From JBKEDS01 sp047975545 (GTDB taxonomy: Bacteria; Bacteroidota; Bacteroidia; Flavobacteriales; Flavobacteriaceae), in NCBI GenBank assembly GCA_047975545.1, contig JBKEDS010000017.1:1-48377 (forward strand): a stretch of 48,377 nucleotides of DNA, in the 5' to 3' direction. Of this stretch, positions 17,374 to 26,434 are shown in pieces; the stretch's first letter is position 1; the number at the start of each line of letters is the position of its first letter. The notes under the pieces were generated by a model. The model was not told where the DNA came from and made no database searches. It saw only the letters and a program-made list of their open reading frames with translations. Made by a program: the position numbers and the translations under genes.

Positions 17374-18015
17374 TTATTTTAAATTGGGTTGTGGTGTCAT
17401 TCGTAAATAAGGCTTAATTTCCTTATGCCCTTTGGGGAACAAATCCGGAATTTGCGCATTGGTAACAGCGGGCGAAATTACAACATCTTCGCCATGTTTC
17501 CAGTTTGCGGGCGTTGCCACTTTATGGTAAGCGGTTAACTGCAACGAATCGATAACCCGCAGCAGCTCGTCGAAATTCCTGCCCGTAGAGGCCGGATAGG
17601 TAATAATAAGTTTTACCTTTTTATCGTCGCCAATAACAAACACCGAACGTACGGTTAGCTTGTCGTTGGCGTTGGGGTGAATCATATCGTACAATTCTGA
17701 AACTTTTTTATCCTCATCGGCAATTATCGGGAAATTAACCCTTGTGCCTTGGGTTTCGTTAATATCGTTAACCCAACCGTTATGCGATTCCAAACCGTCC
17801 ACACTTAAAGCCACGACCTTAACGTTGCGTTTGTCGAACTCGGATTTGTATTTAGCTACCGTTCCCAGCTCGGTGGTACAAACGGGCGTATAATCCGCAG
17901 GGTGCGAAAACAAAATTCCCCAGCTATTGCCTAACCAGTCGTGAAAATTAATAGTACCTTCGGTAGATTGTGCCGTAAAATTAGGGGCAATATCCCCCAG
18001 TCTAATTGTTGCCAT
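17374..18015 (-). CDS. 1-Cys peroxiredoxin (Prx6 family)
   Basis: A 213-residue thiol peroxidase. The peroxidatic cysteine is Cys46 in HPADYTPVCTTE, and the Prx6-type C-terminal arm includes HKVATPANWKHGEDVVI. Length and the single active-site cysteine fit the AhpC/TSA Prx6 branch. It reduces H2O2 and organic peroxides in the cytoplasm. First of a likely two-gene unit with the VOC protein; 160 bases separate it from divergent fumC. Confidence 0.93.
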   Translation of the reverse strand: MATIRLGDIAPNFTAQSTEGTINFHDWLGNSWGILFSHPADYTPVCTTELGTVAKYKSEFDKRNVKVVALSVDGLESHNGWVNDINETQGTRVNFPIIADEDKKVSELYDMIHPNANDKLTVRSVFVIGDDKKVKLIITYPASTGRNFDELLRVIDSLQLTAYHKVATPANWKHGEDVVISPAVTNAQIPDLFPKGHKEIKPYLRMTPQPNLK

Positions 18016-18123
18016 TTTTGCTTATTTTTAATGTTTTGTTAATATTATAAAATTATTCAATAATATAAAAGCAATAAAATATAAAACGTTATATCTGTGT
18101 TAAAAAACTAACATAAGTCATAC

Positions 18124-18152
18124 TTGTAAACACGCTAAAAAGGTTAACTTTG
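18124..18152 (+). promoter_or_regulatory. Promoter of fumC
   Basis: TTG at 18124-18126 and TAACTTTG at 18145-18152 are 18 bases apart; the ATG follows 23 bases later. Confidence 0.65.
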
Positions 18153-18175
18153 TGCTTTAACTTAACACAAAAATT

Positions 18176-19573
18176 ATGAGTTTTAGAATAGAAAAAGACA
18201 CCATGGGCGAGGTAAAAGTGCCTGCCGATAAACTTTGGGGCGCACAAACCGAACGTTCCCGCAATAATTTTAAAATTGGCCCATCGGCATCCATGCCCTT
18301 GGAAATAATCTATGGTTTTGCCTACCTAAAAAAAGCCGCCGCCTACACCAATTGCGAGCTTGGCGTACTGCCCGTTGAAAAGCGCGATTTAATAGCGGCC
18401 GTATGCGATGAAATTCTAACAGGAAAGTTAAACGACCAATTTCCCTTGGTTATTTGGCAAACCGGTTCCGGCACGCAAAGCAACATGAACGTAAACGAAG
18501 TTATAGCCAACCGGGCGCAACAATTGGCGGGACGTGTTATAGGTGAAGGCGAAAAGGTAATCCAGCCCAACGACGATGTTAACAAATCGCAATCGTCCAA
18601 CGACACTTTCCCTACCGGCATGCACATTGCCGCCTATAAAAAAGTGGTCGAAGTTACCATTCCCGGTGTAAAACAATTACGGGACACCTTAAAGAAAAAG
18701 TCCGAAGCCTTTAAAAACGTGGTTAAAATTGGCCGTACCCACTTAATGGACGCTACGCCGCTTACCCTTGGGCAAGAACTTTCGGGCTATGTAGCACAGT
18801 TGGACCACGGCATAAAAGCACTACAAAACACCCTGCCACATTTAAGCGAACTGGCTTTGGGCGGTACAGCAGTAGGCACCGGATTAAACACACCAAAAGG
18901 CTACAGCAAACGTGTTGCCGAATACATTGCCGAGTTTACAGGATTACCGTTTGTTACCGCACCCAATAAATTTGAAGCCTTAGCAGCACACGATGCCTTG
19001 GTTGAAACCCACGGGGCATTAAAACAATTAGCGGTTTCGCTAAACAAAATAGCAAACGATATTAGGTTAATGGCTTCCGGCCCGAGAAGCGGTATTGGCG
19101 AAATTATAATCCCGGCCAACGAACCAGGTAGCTCCATTATGCCCGGAAAAGTAAACCCCACACAATGCGAAGCCTTAACCATGGTATGCGCACAAGTTTT
19201 GGGCAACGATGTTGCCGTATCGGTTGGCGGGTTGCAAGGCCACTACGAATTAAACGTATTTAAGCCCGTAATGGCCGCCAATGTTTTGCAATCGGCTGAG
19301 CTTTTGGGCAATGCTTGCGTTAGTTTTGACGAAAATTGTGCCATTGGCATAGAACCCAACCAAGAGGTTATTACAAAATTGCTGAACAATTCGCTTATGT
19401 TGGTTACGGCATTAAATACAAAAATAGGCTATTACAAAGCCGCCGAAATAGCCAATACAGCCCACAAAAACGGTACAACCCTTAAAGAAGAAGCCATTAA
19501 TCTGGGCTACGTTACCGCCGAGGACTACGATGCTTGGGTAAAACCCGAGGATATGGTGGGGAGTTTAAAGTAA
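18176..19573 (+). CDS. fumC: Class II fumarate hydratase
   Basis: A 465-residue enzyme interconverting fumarate and malate in the TCA cycle. The signature loop GSSIMPGKVNP-TQCE is intact (catalytic Ser inside it), as are TGSGTQSNMN and GRTHLMDATP, which build the tetramer active site. Length matches E. coli FumC. The gene is monocistronic: a complete promoter precedes it and a strong terminator follows 31 bases after the stop. Confidence 0.96.
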   Translation: MSFRIEKDTMGEVKVPADKLWGAQTERSRNNFKIGPSASMPLEIIYGFAYLKKAAAYTNCELGVLPVEKRDLIAAVCDEILTGKLNDQFPLVIWQTGSGTQSNMNVNEVIANRAQQLAGRVIGEGEKVIQPNDDVNKSQSSNDTFPTGMHIAAYKKVVEVTIPGVKQLRDTLKKKSEAFKNVVKIGRTHLMDATPLTLGQELSGYVAQLDHGIKALQNTLPHLSELALGGTAVGTGLNTPKGYSKRVAEYIAEFTGLPFVTAPNKFEALAAHDALVETHGALKQLAVSLNKIANDIRLMASGPRSGIGEIIIPANEPGSSIMPGKVNPTQCEALTMVCAQVLGNDVAVSVGGLQGHYELNVFKPVMAANVLQSAELLGNACVSFDENCAIGIEPNQEVITKLLNNSLMLVTALNTKIGYYKAAEIANTAHKNGTTLKEEAINLGYVTAEDYDAWVKPEDMVGSLK

Positions 19574-19599
19574 AACGACGAATTAGTATTTTTTTTTGA

Positions 19600-19634
19600 A
19601 AAAGCCCCTCAAGCAAATGTTTTGAGGGGTTTTT
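19600..19634 (+). terminator. Terminator of fumC
   Basis: CCCCTCAA (19605-19612) pairs with TTGAGGGG (19622-19629), followed by TTTTT. Confidence 0.85.
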
Positions 19635-19771
19635 AATGCGAACGTATTTAAACGGGACAGCAATAACCAAACATGCTACCGTACCTCTTTGAAAAATAAA
19701 AACACTATTGAAATTGCTATCATAGAGAAGGCAAATAGGTTTCGTTCTATTCTTCTGATAAATTGTAAATA

Positions 19772-20002
19772 TTATAGGACTTCTTTAATAAGCCACAATT
19801 TATGTTTCAATTCTTCCAGAAAATCTTTATTTAAATATTCTTTTCCTTCTGGTTTTTCAAAGTGCTTTGGGTTTTTCAATTTTTCATGGTATTTAATCAA
19901 ATGTTGCCCAATAGCGGGGGTTAATTCAATAGTTTTAATCCCGTTGTGTTATATCAATTTCACATCAAAATGAGCCTTATCATTTCGAAAAAAAATTGGC
20001 AT
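19772..20002 (-). pseudogene. Small hypothetical gene interrupted by an in-frame stop
   Basis: From an ATG at 20002 the frame reads MPIFFRNDKAHFDVKLI, then TAA (19949-19951), then continues in the same frame for 59 more residues (HNGIKTIELTPAIGQ, then HEKLKNPKHFEKPEGKEYL, then LKHKLWLIKEVL) to a TAA at 19772-19774. Codon use and the Lys/Glu-rich amphipathic helices look protein-like on both sides of the stop, so I read it as a recently broken 76-residue gene. I do not recognise the family. It begins 12 bases after the ccsBA stop, so it may be the tail gene of that transcript. The rest of 19574-20013 is the fumC terminator plus AT-rich sequence. Confidence 0.5.
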
Positions 20003-20013
20003 TAGAAACAAAA

Positions 20014-23000
20014 CTACTTCTTATAATACTTAGCATACCCCCGATACGCCAAAGCCCCGATTACAGCCAATATGGCGCAAGCTATGGCTATAAATTTTAC
20101 GCTAACAATTTGGTCGCCACTGGCGTAGCTATGTAGTCCGGCAAGATAGAAATTCACGCCAAAATACGTCATCATAATGCTGGCAAAAGCTACGACCGAC
20201 ATCAAGTTAAAAAACCATCGCCCGCGAAGTCCGGGCACCAAGCGCATGTGTATTACAAAGGCATACACCATAATGCTTATTAAGGCCCAGGTTTCCTTGG
20301 GGTCCCAACCCCAATAGCGCCCCCAGCTTTCGTTGGCCCACATACCGCCAAGGAAATTACCAATGGTAAGCAGCGTTAAGCCTACGGTTAAGGCCATTTC
20401 GTTAATTATGGTAAGTTCTTGGATACTTAAATCCATTTTCTTTTTGTTCTTTTCGGTAGTAAAAATCATTAAAAACAACGACACCACGCCCAAAATCATA
20501 CCCAAGGCAAAAGGCCCATAACTGGCCACGATAACGGCAACGTGAATCATGAGCCAGTAGCTGTTTAAAACCGGTTGTAGGTTGGCTATGGCAGGATCCA
20601 TCCAGTTCCAGTGCGCCACCATTAAAATAATGGCCGTTACAAAGGCGGTTGCAGCCAAGGTTAAATCGCTTTTACGCCCAAAAACAAGTCCGAACAGCAT
20701 GGTTGCCCAAGCCACGTAAATCATGGATTCGTAGGCATCGCTCCACGGCGCATGCCCCGATATGTACCAGCGCGCAATTAAGCCCGCTGTATGTAGGATA
20801 AACAATAGTAAAACAACCACTTTTAAAACCGTAATAGCAAGGTTTAAAAACTTGTTTTTTTCTTTAAAAATTTGAAAAATCAACAGCACGAACAACAAAC
20901 TACCGGCGTACATATACCAACTGTACAGGCCTTTAAACACATCGTATTTGTTGTACAGTATTTCGGTTTTAATTTTTTGGTCGCTAAGCATAACGTTGCC
21001 CCCAAATTGGTGCTGCGTTTTTTTAAAGGCTTCCAATAGTGTTGTGGCTTCGGAAAAGTCGTTGGTTTGCTTGGCCTTGTTTAAAGCCGATAGGTAAAAG
21101 CTAAACCCGTTTTTAACGAAGTTAATATAAAGGGAATCCTTTATGCTGCCATGCCCCAGCCTATAATCGTAAGCCGAAATCCATTTGTTGTTTTCGTCGT
21201 TGGGAACGGGAAATATTTTTAGCGTACTGCCTTCAACCGTGTTATATAATAAGTTAACACGCTCATCGGCTTCTTTTAGTTTTTTCTGATAGCCGTTAGG
21301 TACTGCTGCACCGTAAGCTTCTTCTAAATAAGGCGCTAATTTATAGGTGCCGTTTTCGTTGAAAAAATTAGACAGCGAAAAATGTTTATCGGTTTTGTTT
21401 ACGCCCAAAATGGTGCGCAACGAATCGGTTTCCATGGGGCGCAAATAAACTATCGGTACGTTGTACCACAATACGGGGCTTTCCTGCATGGACAAATACA
21501 CCTGGTTGGCAGTAAAACCTTCGTAGGTATCGCTTTTGCTTACCTTGCGGAGCATTTCGGAAGCATACGTGTTTACGGGCATCATACGGCCGCTTAAATC
21601 CTGTATAACCAAATGCCCAAACTTATCGGCTTCATCCTTTGGCGTAATATTGGCTTTTAAAATGGAATCGATTTGTGTTTTTGTTGGCGCTTTATGGTCG
21701 TGGCCATCGCCTTCATGATGGGTTTGCGAAAACCCGAAAAGCCCAAAACACAACAACAAAATGGTTGCTAATTTTTCTTTTTTATCCTTAACTTTTTTGA
21801 ACATACGGCGTAAATCGCCAAATCGTGAGCCTTTTACAAAAATAATGGCCAACATGCCAAAATACAGTAAAAAGTAACCGATATAAGTGAACAATGTGCC
21901 CCAATAATCGTGGTTAACCGATAGTACGGTACCTTTTTCGTCGGGGTCGTAACTGGATTGAAAAAACCGATAGCCTTTGTGGTCCAGGATATGGTTCATA
22001 TAAATTTTATAGTCGAAGCTCCCCTCCTGCCCGTCTACAACGGTAACTTGGCTTGAAAAAGCCGAAAAACGGTTTTCGGTACCGGGATAGCGGTCGGCCA
22101 CAAAATCGTTCAGTTTTATTGAAAACGGTAATTCCAAAACTTTGGAGCCGTATTTAAAGGCAAAGTCCAATCCGCCTACCCGTACTTGTTTAAAGGCGTT
22201 GTTCATTCCTTGTCCGCCCAACAGCCCAACTCGCTGTGTTTCGCCGTTGGTGGTTACTTTTAGCACCACGCCATCTTCACTATTTTTTAAAATACTCGAT
22301 TTTTGTACCACATCGAACACGCCTTTTACAATAGGTTTTGGAAACACCATTTGCAAGTTGCCGATAATGTAGCGCGAACGCAGGATTAACGGCTGCACGC
22401 TGTCCTTCACCAAAGTGCCTTGCGCCATGGTAGCCATAGTCATGTACTCGCCATCGAAAGGCGAGTTTATGGTTAAATTGCCGTCTTTGTAGGTAATGTT
22501 AACAGCACCTTCGGTAGGGTTGTTAAGCGCAAACAGTATGTTGTGCAAACTCTGCACCTGCCCCACTTTAAGAAAATGGTTATGTGGCGCTCCCCCACCC
22601 GACCCTACTATTTTAAGGTATTCCTCGCCTGCTTCGTTTGGGATAATATCTTCTTCGGCACTTTTAATAAATTTTTCGAGTTCAATGGTTACGGGCTGGT
22701 CGTGATATTTGGTTTCAACTTTAAAATTATTTGTCATTCTTGAAGAAAAATCGACCTTACGCTCAATGGGCAAACGCTGCGGTACGCCATTAATCATATA
22801 ATCGCCATCAATGTAAGTGGTAATATAGGTGTCGCGCGATAAAAAGGCGTTTTCGGTAGCGCCTTCGCGAATGGCCATCATACCTTCAAAACTAATATAC
22901 CGTGTAATAAAAGCGCCCAACAGTATAAAAATAAAGGACAAATGCAGCAATAAAGTAGCCCATTTTTCCTTTTTATGAAGCTGATACCTAAATATATTGC

Positions 23001-23199
23001 CTATAAAATTAATTAAAAACAGTGCCATAACAGCCTCGAACCACCATGTATTGTAGATTAAGTTTCGGGTGTACGGCGTTGGCGAGGTATCTTGCCCGGC
23101 ATCCAAAAAAGTGCCTATGGCCATAGCGGCGGCAAAAACAAGAAATAATATAGCGGTTAATCGTGTTGAAAAAAGTATTTTGGCGAGTTTAGTTTGCAT
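20014..23199 (-). CDS. ccsA: Cytochrome c biogenesis protein, ResB-CcsA fusion
   Basis: A 1061-residue inner-membrane protein combining both subunits of system II (Ccs) cytochrome c haem lyase. The N-terminal part has ResB-like membrane segments (about 10-30, 55-75, 83-103) and a large periplasmic domain up to about 420. A further membrane pair brackets residue 430-500. A periplasmic insertion follows, and the C-terminal third is a CcsA multi-span domain with the haem-handling motif WGWDPKETW and several conserved His (HVAVIVASYG, HMRLVPG). It attaches haem to CxxCH apocytochromes in the periplasm. The fused form of this size is usual in flavobacteria. A TAAATTTG box lies 127 bases or so upstream. 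Confidence 0.92.
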   Translation of the reverse strand: MQTKLAKILFSTRLTAILFLVFAAAMAIGTFLDAGQDTSPTPYTRNLIYNTWWFEAVMALFLINFIGNIFRYQLHKKEKWATLLLHLSFIFILLGAFITRYISFEGMMAIREGATENAFLSRDTYITTYIDGDYMINGVPQRLPIERKVDFSSRMTNNFKVETKYHDQPVTIELEKFIKSAEEDIIPNEAGEEYLKIVGSGGGAPHNHFLKVGQVQSLHNILFALNNPTEGAVNITYKDGNLTINSPFDGEYMTMATMAQGTLVKDSVQPLILRSRYIIGNLQMVFPKPIVKGVFDVVQKSSILKNSEDGVVLKVTTNGETQRVGLLGGQGMNNAFKQVRVGGLDFAFKYGSKVLELPFSIKLNDFVADRYPGTENRFSAFSSQVTVVDGQEGSFDYKIYMNHILDHKGYRFFQSSYDPDEKGTVLSVNHDYWGTLFTYIGYFLLYFGMLAIIFVKGSRFGDLRRMFKKVKDKKEKLATILLLCFGLFGFSQTHHEGDGHDHKAPTKTQIDSILKANITPKDEADKFGHLVIQDLSGRMMPVNTYASEMLRKVSKSDTYEGFTANQVYLSMQESPVLWYNVPIVYLRPMETDSLRTILGVNKTDKHFSLSNFFNENGTYKLAPYLEEAYGAAVPNGYQKKLKEADERVNLLYNTVEGSTLKIFPVPNDENNKWISAYDYRLGHGSIKDSLYINFVKNGFSFYLSALNKAKQTNDFSEATTLLEAFKKTQHQFGGNVMLSDQKIKTEILYNKYDVFKGLYSWYMYAGSLLFVLLIFQIFKEKNKFLNLAITVLKVVVLLLFILHTAGLIARWYISGHAPWSDAYESMIYVAWATMLFGLVFGRKSDLTLAATAFVTAIILMVAHWNWMDPAIANLQPVLNSYWLMIHVAVIVASYGPFALGMILGVVSLFLMIFTTEKNKKKMDLSIQELTIINEMALTVGLTLLTIGNFLGGMWANESWGRYWGWDPKETWALISIMVYAFVIHMRLVPGLRGRWFFNLMSVVAFASIMMTYFGVNFYLAGLHSYASGDQIVSVKFIAIACAILAVIGALAYRGYAKYYKK

Positions 23200-23330
23200 A
23201 GCTATGTTGTTTTTGCTTTAAAACTACCCACGCAGCCTTAATGTTAAAAGACCGCTTCGTTCCTTGCAGTAACACTTGCCTTTTTGGGTACTTTAAAGCC
23301 TAAATAAAATAAGCCTTTTTTAAGGTCGTG

Positions 23331-23338
23331 CAAATTTA
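23331..23338 (-). promoter_or_regulatory. Candidate -7 box (TAAATTTG) of ccsBA
   Basis: On the minus strand TAAATTTG fits TAnnTTTG; it implies a leader of roughly 127 bases. The leader contains AAAGACCGCTTCGTTCC-type repeat sequence (about 23248-23265), related to 35922-35940. No -33 TTTG is evident. Confidence 0.4.
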
Positions 23339-23381
23339 GGGATTTAAGTTGGTTTTAGCGTGTTAAAATTAAAGTGACGTT

Positions 23382-23780
23382 TTATAACTTATTTGCCTGC
23401 CGGGCATTAAAAATATTAAGGTACAGAAACGTACCCATTTTACGGGCGCGGTGCTTGGCATTGGTGGCGTATTCGCCCTCGAAAAGTTCGTCTATGGTAG
23501 CAAACCAAAGGTTTAGCCAAAGCCCAAATTGGCGTTCGGTTATACTGTTGTTGTTATCTTGGTCCACTTTTATATGGGTTTCCAACGGGTTGCCGTAGTA
23601 CCGGGTTTTTAAAAACAGGCTGGCTTCCCAAAAATCGGTTAGCTTGTTTATATGCTCCGGCCAGTCCTTTATAACGTTGTTAAAAAACGGTCCCAACTCC
23701 TCGTCTACCCTAATTTTTTTATAAAATGAAGACACCAATAAAAACACGTCTTCCCTTGTTGTTATATCTTTCTTTTCCAT
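23382..23780 (-). CDS. Group III truncated haemoglobin
   Basis: A 132-residue 2/2 globin. Features are the B-helix FYKKIRVDEELGPFF, the CD/E region with DFWEASLFLKTRYYGNP, and the proximal His in AKHRARKMG of the F helix. Group III (trHbP) members are found in many flavobacteria and bind O2, NO or sulfide, probably with peroxidase or NO-detoxifying roles. I start at the ATG at 23780; an upstream TTG is ruled out because it overlaps the promoter box. It is divergent from the DUF2520 gene. Confidence 0.9.
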   Translation of the reverse strand: MEKKDITTREDVFLLVSSFYKKIRVDEELGPFFNNVIKDWPEHINKLTDFWEASLFLKTRYYGNPLETHIKVDQDNNNSITERQFGLWLNLWFATIDELFEGEYATNAKHRARKMGTFLYLNIFNARQANKL

Positions 23781-23786
23781 AATGGA

Positions 23787-23794
23787 CAAAGATA
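23787..23794 (-). promoter_or_regulatory. -7 box (TATCTTTG) of the haemoglobin gene
   Basis: TATCTTTG on the minus strand ends six bases before the ATG at 23780, so the transcript is predicted to be leaderless or nearly so. Confidence 0.5.
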
Positions 23795-23860
23795 TCTTAT
23801 TTCCATTTAATTCAGAAGAAATTATAGCGAATAAATATTAAATTTTATGTCGGTATTCGT

Positions 23861-23868
23861 TATTTTTG
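23861..23868 (+). promoter_or_regulatory. -7 box (TATTTTTG) of the DUF2520 gene
   Basis: TATTTTTG ends five bases before the ATG at 23874. It lies downstream of an earlier in-frame ATG (23847), so it decides the start codon and predicts a leaderless transcript. Confidence 0.5.
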
Positions 23869-23873
23869 TCTTT

Positions 23874-24644
23874 ATGATTTCAGTAGTAATTATAGGCGCG
23901 GGCAATGTGGCCACCCATTTGTTCAAGGCTTTTAACGCAGCCGAGCATGTGTCCGTAGCGCAATGGTATAGCCGAAAACCGGAAGCCTTAAAGGCATTTG
24001 GCAATACCGTTGAAACCACCAACGATTTAAGCCAATTAAAACAAGCCGATGTATATATTTTGGCGGTAAGCGACGATGCCGTTAGTAGCGTATCGGCACA
24101 ATTGCCGTTTAAAAACCGTTTGGTGGCACACACCTCGGGCAGCGTAAACATTCATGATATAGACAAAAAGCATAATATCGGGGTGTTTTACCCGCTGCAA
24201 AGTTTCAGTAAAAAGGCCAAATTAAATTTTGAAGATGTTCCTATTTGCATCGAAGCCGTTAAAAGCGCCGATTACCACACACTAAAAGCCTTGGCGCAAG
24301 CCATTGGCAGCCCAACCAAAAAGGTAAACAGCGACCAACGCACCATGTTGCATTTGGCGGCGGTTTATGTAAATAATTTTACTAACCAACTTTACCGGAT
24401 TGCTCACGAAATAACCGAAAGCGAGGGCGCCGAGTTCGATTTGCTAAAACCCCTTATTTTAGAAACCGCCAAAAAAGTGCAAAACCTGTCGCCCTACCAA
24501 GCCCAAACAGGTCCTGCCCTGCGCAACGACAAAAAAACCATAAAAAAACACTTGGAGCTTTTAAACCAAAATACCGAACATAAAGCCATTTATAAACTAT
24601 TAACCCAATCGATACAACGCACCCATGGAAGAAAAAAACTATAA
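23874..24644 (+). CDS. Rossmann-fold and DUF2520 domain protein
   Basis: A 256-residue protein. Residues 1-125 are an NAD(P)-binding Rossmann domain (MISVVIIGAGNVATHL, with GxGxxA), related to F420-dependent NADP oxidoreductases and ketopantoate reductases. Residues 130-256 are the all-helical DUF2520 domain. The reaction is not established for this family. The 3' end overlaps the start of kdsC by 20 bases in another frame, indicating an operon. Confidence 0.88.
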   Translation: MISVVIIGAGNVATHLFKAFNAAEHVSVAQWYSRKPEALKAFGNTVETTNDLSQLKQADVYILAVSDDAVSSVSAQLPFKNRLVAHTSGSVNIHDIDKKHNIGVFYPLQSFSKKAKLNFEDVPICIEAVKSADYHTLKALAQAIGSPTKKVNSDQRTMLHLAAVYVNNFTNQLYRIAHEITESEGAEFDLLKPLILETAKKVQNLSPYQAQTGPALRNDKKTIKKHLELLNQNTEHKAIYKLLTQSIQRTHGRKKL

Positions 24645-25134
24645 AGAACTTTTACAACACATAACCACCTTTATTTTTGATGTTGATGGTGTTTTAACCG
24701 ACAGCACGTTGCACGTAACCAACGACGGCGAACTGCTGCGCACCATGAACGTAAAGGACGGCTACGCCCTAAAATTTGCCGTAAATGCCGGCTATAATGT
24801 TGCCATTATTTCGGCAGGCACCAACAACGGTGTTAAAATACGCTTGGAAAATTTGGGCATTCCGCACGTACATTTGGGGGCTTTCGATAAAATTGAAACT
24901 TTTAAGGCCTACACAAAGGAAAACAACATAAACCCCGAAAACGTCCTATACATGGGCGACGACCTTATGGATATTAGGGTTATGAAATTGGTTGGACTGC
25001 CCACTTGTCCGCAAGATGCCGTACCCGAAACCAAACACGTAGCCAAGTACATTTCGCATAAAAAAGGCGGTAAAGGTGCCGTTCGCGACGTTATCGAACA
25101 GGTGCTGAAAGTGCAAGGAAAATGGGGTGTTTAA
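24625..25134 (+). CDS. kdsC: KdsC-type 3-deoxy-D-manno-octulosonate 8-phosphate phosphatase
   Basis: A 169-residue HAD protein of the capless C0 type. Motif I is FDVDGVLTD, motif II the Ser in ISAG, Lys in the FDKIETF stretch, and motif IV MGDDLMD. The GKGAVRDVIEQVL end is typical of KdsC tetramers, where the C-terminal tail closes the active site. It yields Kdo for lipopolysaccharide synthesis. It overlaps the DUF2520 gene by 20 bases, and maf follows after 86 bases on the same strand. Confidence 0.88.
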   Translation: MEEKNYKELLQHITTFIFDVDGVLTDSTLHVTNDGELLRTMNVKDGYALKFAVNAGYNVAIISAGTNNGVKIRLENLGIPHVHLGAFDKIETFKAYTKENNINPENVLYMGDDLMDIRVMKLVGLPTCPQDAVPETKHVAKYISHKKGGKGAVRDVIEQVLKVQGKWGV

Positions 25135-25220
25135 TAGGTTAATAATGTTTACAATTTTAGTTTACATTTAGTAAGGCTTAAACCTATAGCCCCATAAACT
25201 AATAAACTTACCCCCGTAAA

Positions 25221-25811
25221 ATGCTAAACAACAAACTAAAAAACCACAATATCATCCTTGCTTCGGGTTCGCCAAGGCGGCAGCAGTTTTTTAAGGACTT
25301 GGGGGTTCCGTTCACCATTTGTTTAAAACCAATTAACGAAACCTATCCGCCCCGCTTAAAACATTTTGAAATAAGCGATTATCTGGCACAATTAAAAGCC
25401 CTGCCCTTTACGGAAACCTTACAGGATAACGACATACTAATTACCAGCGATACCATTGTTTGGTACAATAACAAAGCCTTGGGGAAACCCGCCCACGAAG
25501 CCGAGGCCTTTTCAATTTTAAAATCGCTAAGCAACAGTACGCACGAGGTTATTACATCGGTTTGCTTTACCACGACAAACTACGCAAAAACCATAAACAA
25601 CGTTACCAAAGTAACATTCAAGGCACTTACCGACGCCGAAATACACCACTACATAAAAACCGCAAAACCATTCGACAAAGCGGGTGCTTACGGCATTCAG
25701 GAATGGATTGGGCAAATTGGCGTAACTAAAATCGAGGGTTCCTACTTTAACGTTATGGGGTTGCCCACGCATTTGGTTTATAGCACACTTAACGAAATAG
25801 TTAACCTATAA
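25221..25811 (+). CDS. maf: Maf-family nucleotide pyrophosphatase
   Basis: A 196-residue house-cleaning NTP pyrophosphatase. The signature ASGSPRR near residue 14, the metal/base-binding SDTIV (TSDTIVW) and the DKAGAYGIQ motif are all present. Family members hydrolyse dTTP, UTP or modified nucleotides to monophosphates. It sits within the plus-strand run that includes kdsC and the mechanosensitive channel. Confidence 0.92.
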   Translation: MLNNKLKNHNIILASGSPRRQQFFKDLGVPFTICLKPINETYPPRLKHFEISDYLAQLKALPFTETLQDNDILITSDTIVWYNNKALGKPAHEAEAFSILKSLSNSTHEVITSVCFTTTNYAKTINNVTKVTFKALTDAEIHHYIKTAKPFDKAGAYGIQEWIGQIGVTKIEGSYFNVMGLPTHLVYSTLNEIVNL

Positions 25812-25833
25812 CCATTTTTCAATTTTGGAGTGC

Positions 25834-25841
25834 TATCTTTG
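25834..25841 (+). promoter_or_regulatory. -7 box (TATCTTTG) upstream of the MscS-like gene
   Basis: TATCTTTG matches TAnnTTTG 23 bases before the ATG at 25865. The expected -33 TTTG is replaced by a T-run. Confidence 0.45.
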
Positions 25842-25864
25842 TACTAAGCAAAAACATTTCACCC

Positions 25865-26413
25865 ATGATTTTGAAATTTTTTAGAACCTACGAAGAAGAG
25901 CTTGTTACAACCGTAATTATATTCTTGCTCCTACTCCTTATCCGCTACATTGTTAACCTAAGCATTACCAAAATAGGAAGAAAAAGCGGCATTAACGAAG
26001 CCCGCATACGCCTTATACGCCGCTACACAACCGTTACCCTGTTTTTAATTGCCTTGCTTATAGAGGCCTTTATTTTCGGTACCGAAGCCAAGGATTTGGC
26101 CGTGGTGTTTTCGTCGGTTTTTGCTGTTATCGGTATTGCTTTGTTTGCCATTTGGTCCATTTTAAGCAATATAACTTCGGGCATTATCATGTTTTTCAAC
26201 TTTCCTTATAAGGTGGGCGATAAAATTGAAATTCATGACAAAGATTTTCCCATTACCGGAATAATCGAGGATATTCGGGCGTTTCAGCTTCACCTAAAAT
26301 TAGAGAACGGCGATTTGGTTACCTACCCCAACAACCTTATGCTGCAAAAAGCGGTTACGCTAATACAAAAGGATGCTATTGAAGATATAGACGAAGGTAT
26401 CGATGCTATTTAA
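25865..26413 (+). CDS. Small MscS-family mechanosensitive channel protein
   Basis: A 182-residue protein with three predicted membrane segments (about 13-33, 55-72, 78-100). The TM3/gate and beta domain follow: FFNFPYKVGDKIEI, then GDLVTYPNNLMLQKAV, recognisable as the MscS core. It lacks most of the C-terminal vestibule domain, so it is one of the short MscS-like proteins common in Bacteroidota. It probably relieves osmotic pressure or passes small osmolytes. corA starts 21 bases later. Confidence 0.85.
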   Translation: MILKFFRTYEEELVTTVIIFLLLLLIRYIVNLSITKIGRKSGINEARIRLIRRYTTVTLFLIALLIEAFIFGTEAKDLAVVFSSVFAVIGIALFAIWSILSNITSGIIMFFNFPYKVGDKIEIHDKDFPITGIIEDIRAFQLHLKLENGDLVTYPNNLMLQKAVTLIQKDAIEDIDEGIDAI

Positions 26414-26434
26414 AATTTTGAATATCTTTAAGGC

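Noticed and set aside
19689..19973. 94-codon plus-strand open frame downstream of fumC
   Set aside because: Low-complexity Ser/Phe-rich translation; the opposite strand shows better protein-like coding (the interrupted gene at 19772-20002).
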